This document shows positions 24,755 through 36,892 of a stretch of 64,000 nucleotides of DNA, piece by piece (within the stretch, counting starts at the first letter, position 1; every line of letters starts with the position of its first letter). The stretch lies in contig JAQFVV010006626.1 of the NCBI GenBank assembly GCA_028023455.1, positions 498,001-562,000 of the forward strand, written 5' to 3'. This stretch comes from Epiperipatus broadwayi. Its lineage: Eukaryota; Onychophora; Udeonychophora; Euonychophora; Peripatidae. The notes beneath the pieces are model-generated. The model ran no database searches. It saw only the letters and a list, made by a program, of their open reading frames with translations, and was not told the origin of the DNA. A program made the translations under genes and the position numbers.

Positions 24755-26435
24755 ATTTCAAACAAACTTTATTCACAATTAGTTGTTTACAATGAAAGTT
24801 ATTTACAATGATTAAAGGTTATCATTTGAGTTCTCATTTGTGGATAACAACAGTTTCAAAGATTTTATTACTTTGTTGGCTTGTGATTGTTCTGGTTTCA
24901 CATTACAATCATACTTCTAGACAAAGGCTGTGGTTTTTTCTCTGTCTTTGCATTTTGGCCTTTTTTTGTTGGCATTGGAGTGGTCTAGTGGCTATCAGTG
25001 ATGAACTTGAGATAATTTGTTAGCAATTGTTTTTCACCAATCATGTTAATCAATGTTATAAATTCACTTGACCCCAGGTTTCATCAGCCAACCAGGATAT
25101 ACAAGATCTCTTGTCTTTTTCTTTTTTTTTAAGAAGGTTAAGCAAGACATCTTCTGCTAGTTGGTCCAGTTTTTTTTTGAAAAGTTATTTTGCACCTAAT
25201 AGTCCAGATGGCAAAGTTTATAAAAGTTGCCAGTCTTATTGTACTGAACATGCCCTTTTTCAGGGCCAGCTTTAGCGCTACTAGGGCCTGTTCGGGTTTG
25301 ACCATTCTTTTTAAAATTATTTTTTGGAAGTTCTCCCATGCTTCACAATGAGTAAGGATGTGGTCCATTGTCTCCTCATCTTTATTGCATAAGGGGCAGA
25401 TCGTGTTAATATTGTATCCTCTCTGGTGGCACAGAAAGGCTACAGTGGGTAGTGCACACAAGTTTATTTTTATCATGAAGTCCACATGTTTTGGTTCTAT
25501 CTTCCAAAATTTTGTCAGCTTTATAAATCTGGGAATTTGTATGGGGAGTAAGTGGACAGCTTTATTTCTCTCCTGAAAAACTGCTTGGTAGACTTCCCAG
25601 TACGTGAGTTTAGCATAAAATAGAGTACTTGAAGTTTTAATGCTCTCCACTACTAAGGTAGTTTGTTGTTGAATCCATAGTCTTTTAAGTTTTGGGGGTG
25701 GCCTGTCTGTTGGTTCAACCTTTATTAAAAGAGTTGGACATTTCATTTTTGATTGTCATGTAGTAATTTGGTAATTATGTTGTATGCTCTTTGTATTAGA
25801 AATATCTCAATAGAGTGTAGTGCCAGACCATTTAATGATTTTGGTTTCTGCAATCGTTTTAGACTAATAACAGCAGCCTTCCCTCCCCAGCATAGTCTTC
25901 TGTATAGCATCTTCACTTTTTTATTAACCCTGTAGTGGGGCAAATCCAGCTAGGTAGTAGATGATTTTGGGAAAAACTACTGAGTTCAGTAATGTGACTT
26001 TACCCAACAGTGATAAATATATCTTGGATAATGATGACACCATTTTTCAATTTTGTTGAATAGTGAGATCTCTAAATTTTTCCTCGTGACTGATGGTGGA
26101 TCGGACAACTGAAAACCCAGAAATTTCTGAGGGGATGCTATCAGTCTACTCAGGACTTGCTTCCCTGTCAGTATTGACCACATGGACATTTTGCCTTCAT
26201 TAATTCGCAGACTGGTGTCAGTTGTAAATTGATCTAGGATTACTTTGAGCCTCACAAACTCACTCTGTGATGAGAGGAACACCACCACATCATCCATATA
26301 GGTGACCTGTCTGATGTTTTCTCCAAGCAAGGGAATTGCAATTCCAGGAAAGGAACCTTCAATGCTTAGTGGTGAGCCCTGAGGGATGGAAACACTGGGC
26401 CTAAATCCTGTGGAAACTCTGCCATCCAATGAGAG
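24755..26435 (-). pseudogene. 5'-truncated, frameshifted L1/Tx1-type LINE (RT palm to 3' end)
   Basis: Minus-strand reading order gives three pieces in changing frames. 26429-25986 holds the RT palm: SIPQGSPLS at residues 14-22 (usual GxxQGxPLSP) and YMDDVVVF at 44-51 (the catalytic YxDD box), followed by LRINEGKMSM. The spacing between these boxes is only about 20 residues, shorter than normal, implying an internal deletion. 25943-25743 covers the thumb (RLCWGGKAAVISL). 25746-25138 is the C-terminal region with a CPLC...DHILTHC zinc finger (CX2CX8HX4C) at residues 117-134, as in L1, Tx1 and R1-type LINEs. About 380 bases of 3' UTR end with AATAAAG near 24770. Endonuclease and RT fingers are missing. 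The Tx1/L1 assignment is by overall resemblance. Confidence 0.85.
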
Positions 26436-26643
26436 ACAAACTAGTTTCTGGCTTGTGGCTTTTGTCAGTCAGGAGCACTGCATCCAAGGCTCCTTACTGA
26501 TGAAGGCCACAAGCCAGAAATTAGTTTGGAGATATTGGATAAGTAGGCACTAGATGGGGATTTATGCACAAGTCTTCTGGCATCCATTGATTACTCTGGT
26601 TGACACAAAGTGGCACTACTGTATGGAGAGTTTTGCCTGTTTA
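26436..26643 (+). mobile_element. F2 repeat with inverted hammerhead cores
   Basis: Starts with a minus-strand, decayed ribozyme core (26436-26475) facing a plus-strand core (26488-26533); together they form a palindrome TTTCTGGCTTGTGGC / GCCACAAGCCAGAAA. The plus-strand core has CTGATGA (26497-26503), stem II GGC-CACAA-GCC, GAAA (26517-26520) and TTAGTT, where intact copies have CTAGTC. The F2 body follows (GATATTGGATAAGTAGGCAC to GTATGGAGAGTTTTGCC). It directly abuts the truncated LINE. Confidence 0.8.
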
Positions 26644-27340
26644 ATGTGCTATTGGTATTAATTTGCTTACACTCATTCTTCAATAAGTGTTCTTAAAGCA
26701 TATATTAATATATTAGAGTAAAGATTTTCATGGATTTATTATAATGTAAACAAAGTAAAATGTGGGGCAACTTCCATATAATAATTAGAGATATATTTAG
26801 CAGTGATGTTGCTAGGAAATTATAAATTACTATTTACAGTCCTATAATAGCTTTTTGTCTTGAATATAATAGAAAGGAAAAGAGTTTCCTATTTCTTTTA
26901 ATCCAAGTTGTTATACAGATTTAAATACAGATAGTTATTGTTATAATTATTAAATCTAAAGAAAAATATATTTCCTTTTAACATTCTGTAAATAATAATT
27001 CATCTCTCCAGATAAATGTTTAAGTATATTAACATTTTACATGAATTTATTATAATCTAAAAAAGTGTAAGGTTATTTTTGTGAAATATCTATATATGTT
27101 AAGTAGTAGTATAGATAGAAAACTAACAACAATTATTGTCAGTTCTAAAGCTAAACTATTTTGCTCTACTGTTCAATAATAGATTTTTTATCTAAAGACT
27201 GCAATAGTAATTGATAGTTTCCTAACAACCACCTGCTAACCGTATCTTTAATTATAACTTGGAAATAGCTTCACATTTTGTTTACATAAATTCATGAAAA
27301 ATATTTATTCTAACATGTACACCTTCTGCGAGAAATGAAT
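26644..27340. other. Unannotated AT-rich region
   Basis: No gene or repeat-family member recognised between two F2 copies. Confidence 0.5.
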
Positions 27341-27344
27341 TATT

Positions 27345-28221
27345 CTGTGCAGAGGCAAAACTCTTAATACAGTAGCACCACTCAGTTCAAACCAGAATAA
27401 TCAATGGATGCAGGAATATTTGTGCATAAGATCCTTATCTAGTGTCTATTCATTCAATATCCCCAGACTAGCATCTAGTCTGTGGATTTCATCAGTGAAA
27501 AGCTTTGAATCTGAGAGCACTACATCCAGTGACTTTTAACCTTGATAGTTAATTATAAAGCTTTGAGTCCAAAATGAAAACTCAATAATGTATTCAATTG
27601 TATCGTATTTCTTGTATGGTCATATAGATTTGAATTTAGTTCATTATCTATAAATTTTGGTGTCTTTTGTTCTTTAATAACTACAGTCACCAAAATCATA
27701 TTGGGCAGGATTGGTACTAAACCACTAGAAATCACATGATCACCATTCTTTATGCTTTTAAAAACTGTTAACACAGAGGTAAAACTCTCTACATAATAGC
27801 AGCACTCCGTGCAAGCCATAATTATCAATGAATGCAGGAAAGTTTGTGTATAAAATTCTTATCTAATGGTTATTCATCAATGTCCTTAGACTAATTTCTA
27901 AATTTGGATTTCATCAATGAGGAGCTTTGGATATGTGTACTGCATCTAGATCTTAGGATCTAATGTAAACCTCCACATCCACCTTTTATTTTTTTAGTTA
28001 ACTATAAAGCTTTGAGTCAAAAATAAAAGCACAATAATGTTTCCAACCCAAACTCATTTGCTTGTATAGTCTATAGATCTAAACTCAGTTCAGCATCTAT
28101 ATATTTTGGTGTCATTGATTATTTAATAACCAACAGTGACCATAATCCTATTGGGAAGGATTGGTATTAAACCACTAAACAGCACATTATCACCATTCTT
28201 TATGCTACATAAACTGTTAAC
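27345..28221 (-). mobile_element. F2 retrozyme-like tandem array (two ribozyme cores, ~423-bp spacing)
   Basis: Minus-strand F2 units in head-to-tail order. Ribozyme cores sit with their cleavage triplets at 27466-27468 and 27889-27891, a spacing of 423 bases, which would be the length of a self-cleaved monomer. Core 1 keeps CTGATGA (27489-27495) and stem I but has lost GAAA. Core 2 keeps GAAA but has TTGATGA. The body between them (GTTTTGCCTC..., AACAGTT, a CCCAATATGAT segment, GAACTAAATTC, CAAAGCTTTATAATTAAC) is shared with the copies at 28222, 49804 and 63840. Both cores are probably inactive now. Confidence 0.8.
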
Positions 28222-28640
28222 GTGATGTTTAGTGGTTTAATATCAGTCTTTCCCAATAGGATCATGGTGACTGTGGTTATTAAAGAATCCAAGACATCAA
28301 AATTTATAGATGTTGAACTGAATTCAGATCTATATAAATATACAAGCAAATAAGTTTGAATTGAAAACATTATTGTGTTTTCATTTTGGACTCAAAACTT
28401 TATAGTTAATTAAAAAGGTAAAGGATAATTACTGGAGGATTGCACTTATTCCTAAGATCTATGAGCAGTGTTCTTAGATTCAAAGCTCCTCAATGATGAT
28501 ATTGACATTCTAGAAACCAGTCAAGAGATAGTGGATGAATAGGCAGTAGATAAGGATTTTATGTACAGACCTTCCTGCATCCATTGATTATCTTGACCTG
28601 CACTGAAGGTGCTACTGTATAAAGAGTTTTGCTTCTATGT
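28222..28640 (+). mobile_element. F2 retrozyme-like unit, inverted relative to its neighbour
   Basis: A nearly full F2 unit on the plus strand, head-to-head with the preceding array (arms about 27960-28184 and 28221-28450, loop about 36 bases). The ribozyme core at 28486-28530 reads AATGATGA, a stem II region, then GAAACCAGTC (28513-28522), so the 3' side and the GTC triplet remain while CUGAUGA is mutated. It ends in the family's GGTGCTACTGTAT...GAGTTTTGC. Confidence 0.8.
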
Positions 28641-29990
28641 TACAACTTGTGTTAGTATAATAATGATGATCAGGTGATGTTCTTTGAAGGATATCTAAAG
28701 TAGTTGTGTTACATCTAAATTTTCATATTTATATAAATAGATGCCTGAATTTAAACTCATATAGCAAAGATGAATTTAAAAAAAAAAAAAAAACTTTTGT
28801 TCTCATTCAACTCAATACAAAAAGCTATTATTAGGTACTAGTCATAGAACTTTCAATAGTAGTTCTTTGCAACACCACAACTAAACAAATTTCTTGTGTT
28901 ACATTATTCATTTCAGTTTGTTTATATCATAATAAATCTATGAATGTATTTAATCTTACACATATCACTTTCTAATGGAATGAATTATTATTTACAAAAT
29001 ATCAAAAAGACATGTGAATCTTTTAAATCCTCATATTCATAAAAAAATGATGTCTGCATTTAAATACATTAACTACATGGGTTAGAAATAAAATAGAAAT
29101 CTCCATTTGTTTCTAATAAAATTCAAGATAAAATAACTATTATTGAGTATTAAAACAAAGTAGTTTATTAGCATTAGAATTATTGTTATAAATAAATACT
29201 GTCTTAATAACACTTCTGCTAAACACATTCCAAGATATTAATTACATGGATATAGCTCCACATTTTACTTTGTTTATTATATATTTAATAAAGTCAAAAA
29301 ATATTTAGTAAAACTCTTTAATAACATTAATATATTGCAAAATATATTTTTAATAGCATCTCTCAAACATACATTATCATGGTGTTAATTCTTTAACCTT
29401 TCTTTACAATTTAATTTGGTGCAGATATTATAAAGGTCATAATCAGCTAAGAGGCTATTTATGTAAAAACTGGTCAAATATCTGTTAGGCTATAGAATAA
29501 AGATTGTTATAATTATAATAAGAAGTATAACTCAGAAATAAATTTTGTGAAACAATAAACTAATAATGATGGAAAAAAAAATAAAACTTCTCTTATAAAC
29601 TCTACAGAAAAGTATATTCAATAAACAAAAATAACAAAATAATTTGTAATCATCAACCATAACCTAAAAAAAAATTACAAAAGAATGTAACCAATTAATA
29701 AAGTAAAGCTTTACAATTAAACTATAAAAGACTTTATTACTTGATTCCAGCCAGCAACATGTAAAGAGATAAAAATAAGATGAAATGTTAAATTAAAAAA
29801 ATAATATACTAACTTTTTAATCTCAGTGAGAAGCTTTTGAGTGTCCTTAAAGCAAGAACTGATTTATGTGTAAGGAAAAGAACTGATTTATGTGTAAGGA
29901 AAAGTGATCGAAGAAGTAACTAACAAGCTTAAGAAAAGAAGAAAATATAATACTAAAAATACTTTAAAACAAATAATTAAAGTATGTCAA
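28641..29990. other. Unannotated AT-rich region
   Basis: A 25-bp perfect tandem duplication (AGAACTGATTTATGTGTAAG repeated) lies at 29853-29904. Nothing else recognised. Confidence 0.5.
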
Positions 29991-29992
29991 GT

Positions 29993-30115
29993 GTCATTAG
30001 CCAAGAAATCACTGCAGCTGCATTGCAAGCAAGTAGTTAGTTGCAGACGGTTATGAGTTCGCATACCGGCCGATGCTATGACCTATGAAAAAAACTAAAA
30101 ATAATAATAATAATT
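29993..30115 (+). mobile_element. tRNA-derived SINE, family A copy 1
   Basis: Order: CATTAGCCAAGAAATCACTG (A-box region), GCTGCATTGCAAGCAAG, TTATGAGTTCGCATACC (B box), CCGGCCGATGCTATGACC, then an (AAT)n tail. It aligns to five further copies in the window and is the least truncated at its 3' tail. Confidence 0.75.
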
Positions 30116-30210
30116 AAAGTATGAATCTTTAGTGGCTGAGAATAAAATAAGAGAGGCTATTAAAAAACTCTTATAAAACAACAACTCTGAATGTGATCTT
30201 GATAAAATTA

Positions 30211-31370
30211 CACCTGGGTCTCTTTTTACGCAGACTTATTTAACATGATTTTGAAGTTACACAATTCATGTTTCACTGGAAGTTGAACTTTCACACACTT
30301 ACGTTATATTGAAAGTATAGCACATTATTGAAATTTGACTTTCATCTTAGTAATTTCAATATTTTCAGTGTTTTATAATAGTAAGATTTTATGCAATAAT
30401 GAAATTAAAATCATGATTTCCACATTTTATGTATACACACATTAAATTTTACAAGATTAAATTGTAAATTTGTTCAAACATTGTGTGTGTTAATTTTGCA
30501 TTTTAAATCACATTCTGTTTTTCCTTTTTAAAAAAGAACGTTTAATCAATTATTAATCATTTAGTGTCCGCAAGTTTATTTTTAAAAGGTGAGTAATAGC
30601 AGTGAAACGAAATTTGATTTTTAAACGGAATTGAAAATTAAAAAAATAAAGACAAAAATAAAAGTTTAGATTCAGAAGAAAATGTAAAAAAAGATAATGA
30701 AACAGAAGTGGAATCTGTTCCTTTCACTTTCAAAATGATTCGAGAAGGTCTTCAACTTTCTAATCAGTTGGCAAATTATTTTCTTACTAATGACACTAAT
30801 CACGAACATGCTCTTAAATTCCAACGAGAGCTAAATGGTTATATTTCTGGATATCGTGAGCCTCATAAACAATTAATAAAATCATTGTCTCAAAGATTAA
30901 TTACTAATTATGTTGTCACTAAAAAACCATTAAAACAACAACATGAGAGTGAAGTTGGTGCTAGTTATAGTTCTTTTTGTGAAGAATCTTTACCAGTTTG
31001 CAAATGAATCTGTTTATCGGCAAATAGTGTTAATAATTAAAATGTGTATAAAAATGTAAATTACTGTACTGTAAATTATGCATAAAAATATATTATTTTG
31101 AATAAAATTAAATATTATAGTTAAAAAAAGTTTGTCTTGTATCAATTTTTTTCAAATTTGAAATTTTTTATTAGTCATATTTTATTTCCTTATTTTTTTT
31201 TGCGCAAATTTTAAAATAATTTTACGTTGGTACTTTGCTTTTATGCGAACTTTGAAAAATCACAGACCGCATCCCCCCTTTTTCAATGTAAGTTACGTCT
31301 ATTTTTGTGTGATTTCATTTGCACGTGTTTTTTGAGGAACCTATCTATCATGTAAAATGAGACCCAGGTG
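30211..31370 (+). mobile_element. pogo/Tigger-like DNA transposon derivative, copy 1
   Basis: Terminal inverted repeats CACCTGGGTCTC / GAGACCCAGGTG are flanked on both sides by TA, the target duplication of Tc1/mariner-pogo elements. Homologous copies lie at 32138-33292 (inverted) and 59384-60350. The interior encodes only the end of a transposase (30642-31007) and is too short for a full DDE enzyme, so the element is non-autonomous. A consensus splice donor GGTGAGTAAT at 30588-30597 lies upstream of the ORF, suggesting that the parent gene contained an intron. Confidence 0.88.
30642..31007 (+). pseudogene. Transposase C-terminal exon, Tigger/pogo-like
   Basis: Open from 30642 to a stop at 31005-31007, with no ATG before residue ~27, so it reads as a terminal exon or a fragment. 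It has an acidic stretch (SEENVKKDNETEVES), then TFKMIREGLQLSNQLANYF and, near the end, KQLIKSLSQRLITNYV. Tigger and related pogo transposases end in this way: an acidic spacer, a predicted helix pair after the DDE domain, and a terminal 'KQ.ITdYF'-like motif. The homologous part of copy 3 (59870-59988) is partly deleted. No catalytic residues are present. Confidence 0.5.
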
Positions 31371-31820
<450 letters not shown>

Positions 31821-32137
31821 GACAGAAAATTTCCAATAAATAACATGATGAGTTGTGTTTGTTGGTTATTCAAAACAAAAAACCATAATAAAGCACAATG
31901 AATATATAAAAGCTTTCGTGTAAAAATACATCCATTAGGACTACATTTCATTACCATTTAAAACACAATATAATAGAAAATAAAAATATTAAATACCTGC
32001 ATTATATCTTAGATTAAAAAACAAAGATGAAGATTTTACACTAAAGCAAAATAACTGAGCTACTTCTAAACAACAAAAAGTCTAAGCCATTATGACTGCT
32101 TGAAAGTTAAAATAAATTATTATAAAAAGTGTAAATA

Positions 32138-33292
32138 CAACTGGGTCACATTTTACATGATAGATAGGTTCCTCAGAAAACACGTGCAAACAAAATCATG
32201 CAAAAATAGACGTAACTTACCTTGAAAAGGGGGGGATACAGACTGTGATTTTTCAAAAATCGGGTCAAAGAAAAGCACCAATGTAATATTACTTTACAAT
32301 TCATGCAAAAAAAAAACATAAGGAAATAAAATATGACTAATAAAAAATTTCAAATTTGAAAAAAATTGATACAAAACAAACTTTTTTTTAACTATAATAT
32401 TTAATTTTATTCAAAACAATATATTTTTATGCATAATTTACAGTAATTTATATTTTTTTATACACGTTTTAATTATTATCACTATTTGCCAGTAAACAGG
32501 TTTGTTTGCAAACTGATAAAAAAATCAGATTCTTCACAAGATGAAATACAACTAGCGCCAACGTCACTCTCATGTTGTGTTAATTAATGGTTTTCTGGTG
32601 ACAACATAATTAGTAATTAATCTAACAACTAAAAATTAAATTCTTATTTTTGTCTTTAATTTTCAATTTTAATTGTGCCCACTGCTATTACTCACCTTTT
32701 AAAAATAAAATTACATTCTTTTTTAAAAAGCAAAAACAGAATGTGATTTAAAATGCAAAATTAACACGCACAATGTTTGAACAAATTTACATTATAATCT
32801 TTAATATTTAAAACAGCATTACGCTGTTGCACATGCGCTTTGAAGATTTTAACTATAAATGAATGAATACTAACACTCAACCACATGATGTTAGTATTCA
32901 TTCATTTATAGTTAAAATCTTCAAAGCGCATGTGCAACAGCGTAATGCTGTTTTAAATATTACAGTTTATAAGCATCACGCTATATAAAAATGATTTATT
33001 TACATACATTATAATCTTGTAAAATTTAATGTGTGTATACATAAAATGTGGAAATGATGATTTTAATTTCATTATTGCATAAAATCTTACTATTATAAAA
33101 CACTGAAAATATTGAAATTACTAAGTTGAAAGTCGAATTTCAATAATGTGCTATTACTTTCAATATAATGTAAGTGCACAAAATTTATTATTTAAAGTAA
33201 TAGCGCAATATCAGAGTTCAACTTCCAGTGAAACACGAATCGCGTTACTTCAAAATCATGTTAAATAAGTCCCGTAAAAAGAGACCCAGGTG
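32138..33292 (-). mobile_element. pogo/Tigger-like DNA transposon derivative, copy 2 (inverted)
   Basis: Reverse orientation relative to copy 1, 0.77 kb away. The right end GAGACCCAGGTG is perfect and flanked by TA; the left end is mutated (CAACTGGGTCACA), also preceded by TA. The transposase exon is shortened and frame-disrupted (remnant around 32510-32640). It carries a nested insertion at 32802-33004. Confidence 0.85.
32802..33004. mobile_element. 203-bp insertion with perfect 73-bp hairpin and 14-bp target duplication
   Basis: The 14-base sequence TACATTATAATCTT occurs at 32788-32801 and again at 33005-33018; other copies of the host transposon have this interval once and lack the insert. 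Within it, arms 32803-32875 and 32889-32961 are exact reverse complements over 73 bases with a 13-base loop, followed by 43 bases of single-copy tail. A 14-bp duplication is longer than most cut-and-paste transposons make and fits target-primed retrotransposition (SINE, LINE or Penelope-like). Confidence 0.9.
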
Positions 33293-34953
33293 TATAGAAA
33301 TAGTAGATATCATACTTTTTTTAAGATAAAATTTGCAGGAATGAATGTTATATCCTCAAAAGTTGAGTATGTTAATTTATTTTTAATTCAATTTGTGAAA
33401 TGTACCAATCATTCCCCAGTTAATATAAAGGGGTTAAAAAAACCTTTCATACTTATTTTAATAACTGAAATGACAACTAACTTCAGTATCAGTATTTTTT
33501 AAACCCAAAGTACTATAGCAGAAATGTCATATTTTAGGCTTGTTATGAGATTTGGTTGTTCACTGGAATAATATTGATGATTAATATGATTAAATGCAAG
33601 GGAAATTTAAACTATTATATATGATATGGATTGAAGAGACAAAAAAAACAACAACAACGATGCATCTGCAAATCTTGAATATATTATTAAAACGGTAAAA
33701 GTCGAAAGTTTTTGAATATATAACCCACAAAAGTTATTCGTAACTCAGGGTTACATAAAGATGCATTGTAACAGTGAGATAGATTATCATTATTAATATC
33801 ATATGTGTTGGAAAAAGAAATTTCAGTTACTTTTGGAATTTAAAACTTTTTGCTGCTACACGTAATATTTTTTTTTTTGTTAGTATTTCATAAATCCGAA
33901 AATAAGTGATTTATCGTATGTGTGTGTACTCAATAACAAACAAATACTTTTAATTTTTTTAGTTCTGCGACAACATTTTCTTAATATTTTTTAACGAATT
34001 AAAAACGAAATCTTCGTGTTTATATACATAAACAAAGACCTTCATAGTATTTACTTTCGATTCTATGATAGTGATGTAGAATTTGAAGTAGGTTAAAAAT
34101 ATTTTTTGAGGCTATATTCATCATAGTTATGCAAAATTGATCAGAAAATGGATATTTAATTACTCTTTATTGAATGTTAAAACAGTATAAAAAAAGCATT
34201 ATTTTTTTTAGTGCTTATTATTTGAAAAGCTTTTGGGTAAAGCTTCTAACACTCTTATTCTTCCGAAGAATGTTAAACAGATATTTTTCTTTATGGCGTA
34301 CATAAAGGTTATTTTAGAATTATTGCTATATATATATGTACATTAAAAAATTGTTTAATGAATTGAGCTAATTGAAGATTTAAGCTCTATTAAAACAGCA
34401 AATTATTTGTTAAAAATGAAAGACAAATTATTATAAGAGATAATTAAATGAAATAAAAAAATATAAATAGTAACATAGTAATTTATCGTTATACAATAAA
34501 TTGCAATCAAGAAATAATTTTTATAATAAGCGTGATAAATAAATTAGTCTTTCTATTTTATTTTTAGAAGAATGGAGTTTGTTAAGGAAACAAAATATAA
34601 TAGCCGTAAAAAAAAATAGTTGGAAAATCAGAACACAAAATTACCATGGTAATTTTTAAATGAATGAGCGTGCGCGTGTGTAGAAATTTTAAATAGATTA
34701 AATTGGAGGTCTCCCCTTAATAAAAAATAATAAGGCAATAATTTTATTATTGTATAGACTTTTTGCATATATATATAAACTTTCGTATTTTACGGAAATT
34801 TTTAATGATTTGTTTGTTGAAATAATAATAATAATAAATATGGAATTTCTTATTGCACTTTTATTATAGATAGTTATATATTGAACTATCTCCATTATTT
34901 AATTAAATTAGTACATTGTACAGGCTTAAATCTGCATTTATATATGTAATATA
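33293..34953. other. Unannotated AT-rich region
   Basis: No gene or repeat-family member recognised. Only short microsatellites occur. Confidence 0.5.
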
Positions 34954-35088
34954 TGCGGGATTCGAACTCAGACTTTCACACGACCCACTATCTCAGTGCC
35001 ATCTCATATTGCTGACCCACCTGATCACACACATGTTGAAAAAATAAATAATCACCAATATACGTATTTAATGCTAAATCAGCAATCA
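34954..35088 (-). mobile_element. tRNA-like SINE, family B copy 2 with intact B box
   Basis: On the minus strand the block ends GTCTGAGTTCGAATCCCGC, an exact pol III B box (GTTCGAATCCC, plus-strand 34957-34967). An A-box-like GATCAGGTGGGTCAGC lies upstream. The rest (CACATGTTGAAAAAATAAATAATCACC as read on the plus strand) aligns with the other two copies. Confidence 0.7.
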
Positions 35089-36880
35089 TCAGTTGGTTTA
35101 GATTACTATCCTCACACACACATATATATAATCCGTGCTCAGCTTTATATTAAGATAACCAATCTTCATATTTTAATGGACAGGCTTCAAACTATTCCAA
35201 CTCACAACTCTTCAGCCTTCCATTTCATTGAAAGTCTGATGATGGAAGTAAAATATTTTTTTAAAAAATTCAAACTTCGTACTGTTTCCAGTACATTCAA
35301 ATGTTATTAATAGCATGCACTTCAGTGTAAAACACACAGTACTGTATTTTAAATTATATACTTTTCTCTCACTTTTTCAGATATTGCTAGTCTGATCATT
35401 AATAATCTAAGATAATAACTGAACGAGAATCTTTTGTTTTGCAACCACACATTTTAAGTTGAAGCACTAACCATCTACACTTTTTTTCCAAAAAAAAAAA
35501 AAAACCCAGACAAAAATTATATACTTTATGTATGAGGATCCTCCTTAATTTGTTTATTTTTTTTTCTTATTGGCAAGTATAGTGAGTGATTTTCAAAATT
35601 AGAGATTAATTGACTTATGAGATCATTTGCCATTATCATCTGTTTTATTAACTTATTGTTTGTCTCTTTTTAATCATTTTACCATGTATTATACAATTTC
35701 ATTGATATTTTTCTTACCGCATTCACAAGGGCGTATTGGTTGAGCAGTGAAATTTTAGTTTTCATTACTTATGATTATTTATGATTGCAAAATATTGCAT
35801 AGTAGTTTTATTTAATTAAGTAAATTTAACTTTCAAAAATTTATAGAATCATTTTCAACAAAGATGCCAATAACAACTCCACTTTCTGTATTAATGTCAA
35901 TTTATTAACAAATATGACTATATTTATAGCATAAGTAGATCAAATGTAGATAGACATTAATAAAAATGTTTAATAGATACAAAAACTCTCTAGAGATCTT
36001 CAACAACTTATCTTTGAAAGTTAAATTTTACTTCCTTAATAAAATAAAACATAGTAAGTAACCAGGGAATTTCACATATACAGCTAATATTGTTTAGTTT
36101 TTCAAATTTAAGATTTGAAATGTTAGAATTCCTTGTAATAGAGCATGTCTTTAGCTGTTCTGATTTTGTGTTAATTGTAAATTTTTTTAGATGTATGGGT
36201 TTTTATAAACAGCTGGTTTGATTTTACTAAGAAAGAATCACATCAGAAAAAGTATTTAAGAATGCAATTTTTTGCTTTCTTTTAAATTGGGGAAAGTATC
36301 TCCAGAACGTTTGTGACAATATTTCACCAAGTGGTCACATGTGATATATCATTAAAAAAGCAAAGCCATAAATTAGTGAGAATAGAATAGCATTTACTGA
36401 TGTGTTTTTAAGCTTTTTCCTGTAAATATTGCTAATCAGAATAGCAGTGATGAACTCATAGCGAAAACTTGATTTTGCTCAAAAAATTAAACCAAGGAAA
36501 ATAAATTGGCATGTTTTTATATTCTTTTTGTCAATAATACTTCATGGTAGAAAATCCATACATGAAAAAATACTTATATCATATAATTATGATAAGAACA
36601 CAGAAAGTGCAATTTTTCTATCATTATGCAAAAAAATAAAAAAAATAAAAAGATCTGATGGTAGCGAGTTGAAAAAAGAAAAACTCAACATAAGACCAAT
36701 TCTAAAAAATATGTTCATATATAAGCTATCATTAAAAATTTTAAATGGAAATCAATAAGGAATATAAAACAATATTAAGTATCTATTCATATAGGAAAAT
36801 TTCAAAAACTGTATTTAATATAATATCAGTACAATTTTTTAATGACCTGGCCCTTCTAACAATTCTAAACTTAAAATGCT
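35089..36880. other. Unannotated AT-rich region
   Basis: Small frames at 34996-35310 and 36528-36758 have no recognisable domain. The latter may be residual sequence upstream of the Penelope fragment that follows. Confidence 0.45.
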
Positions 36881-36892
36881 CAAAAACAAAAA

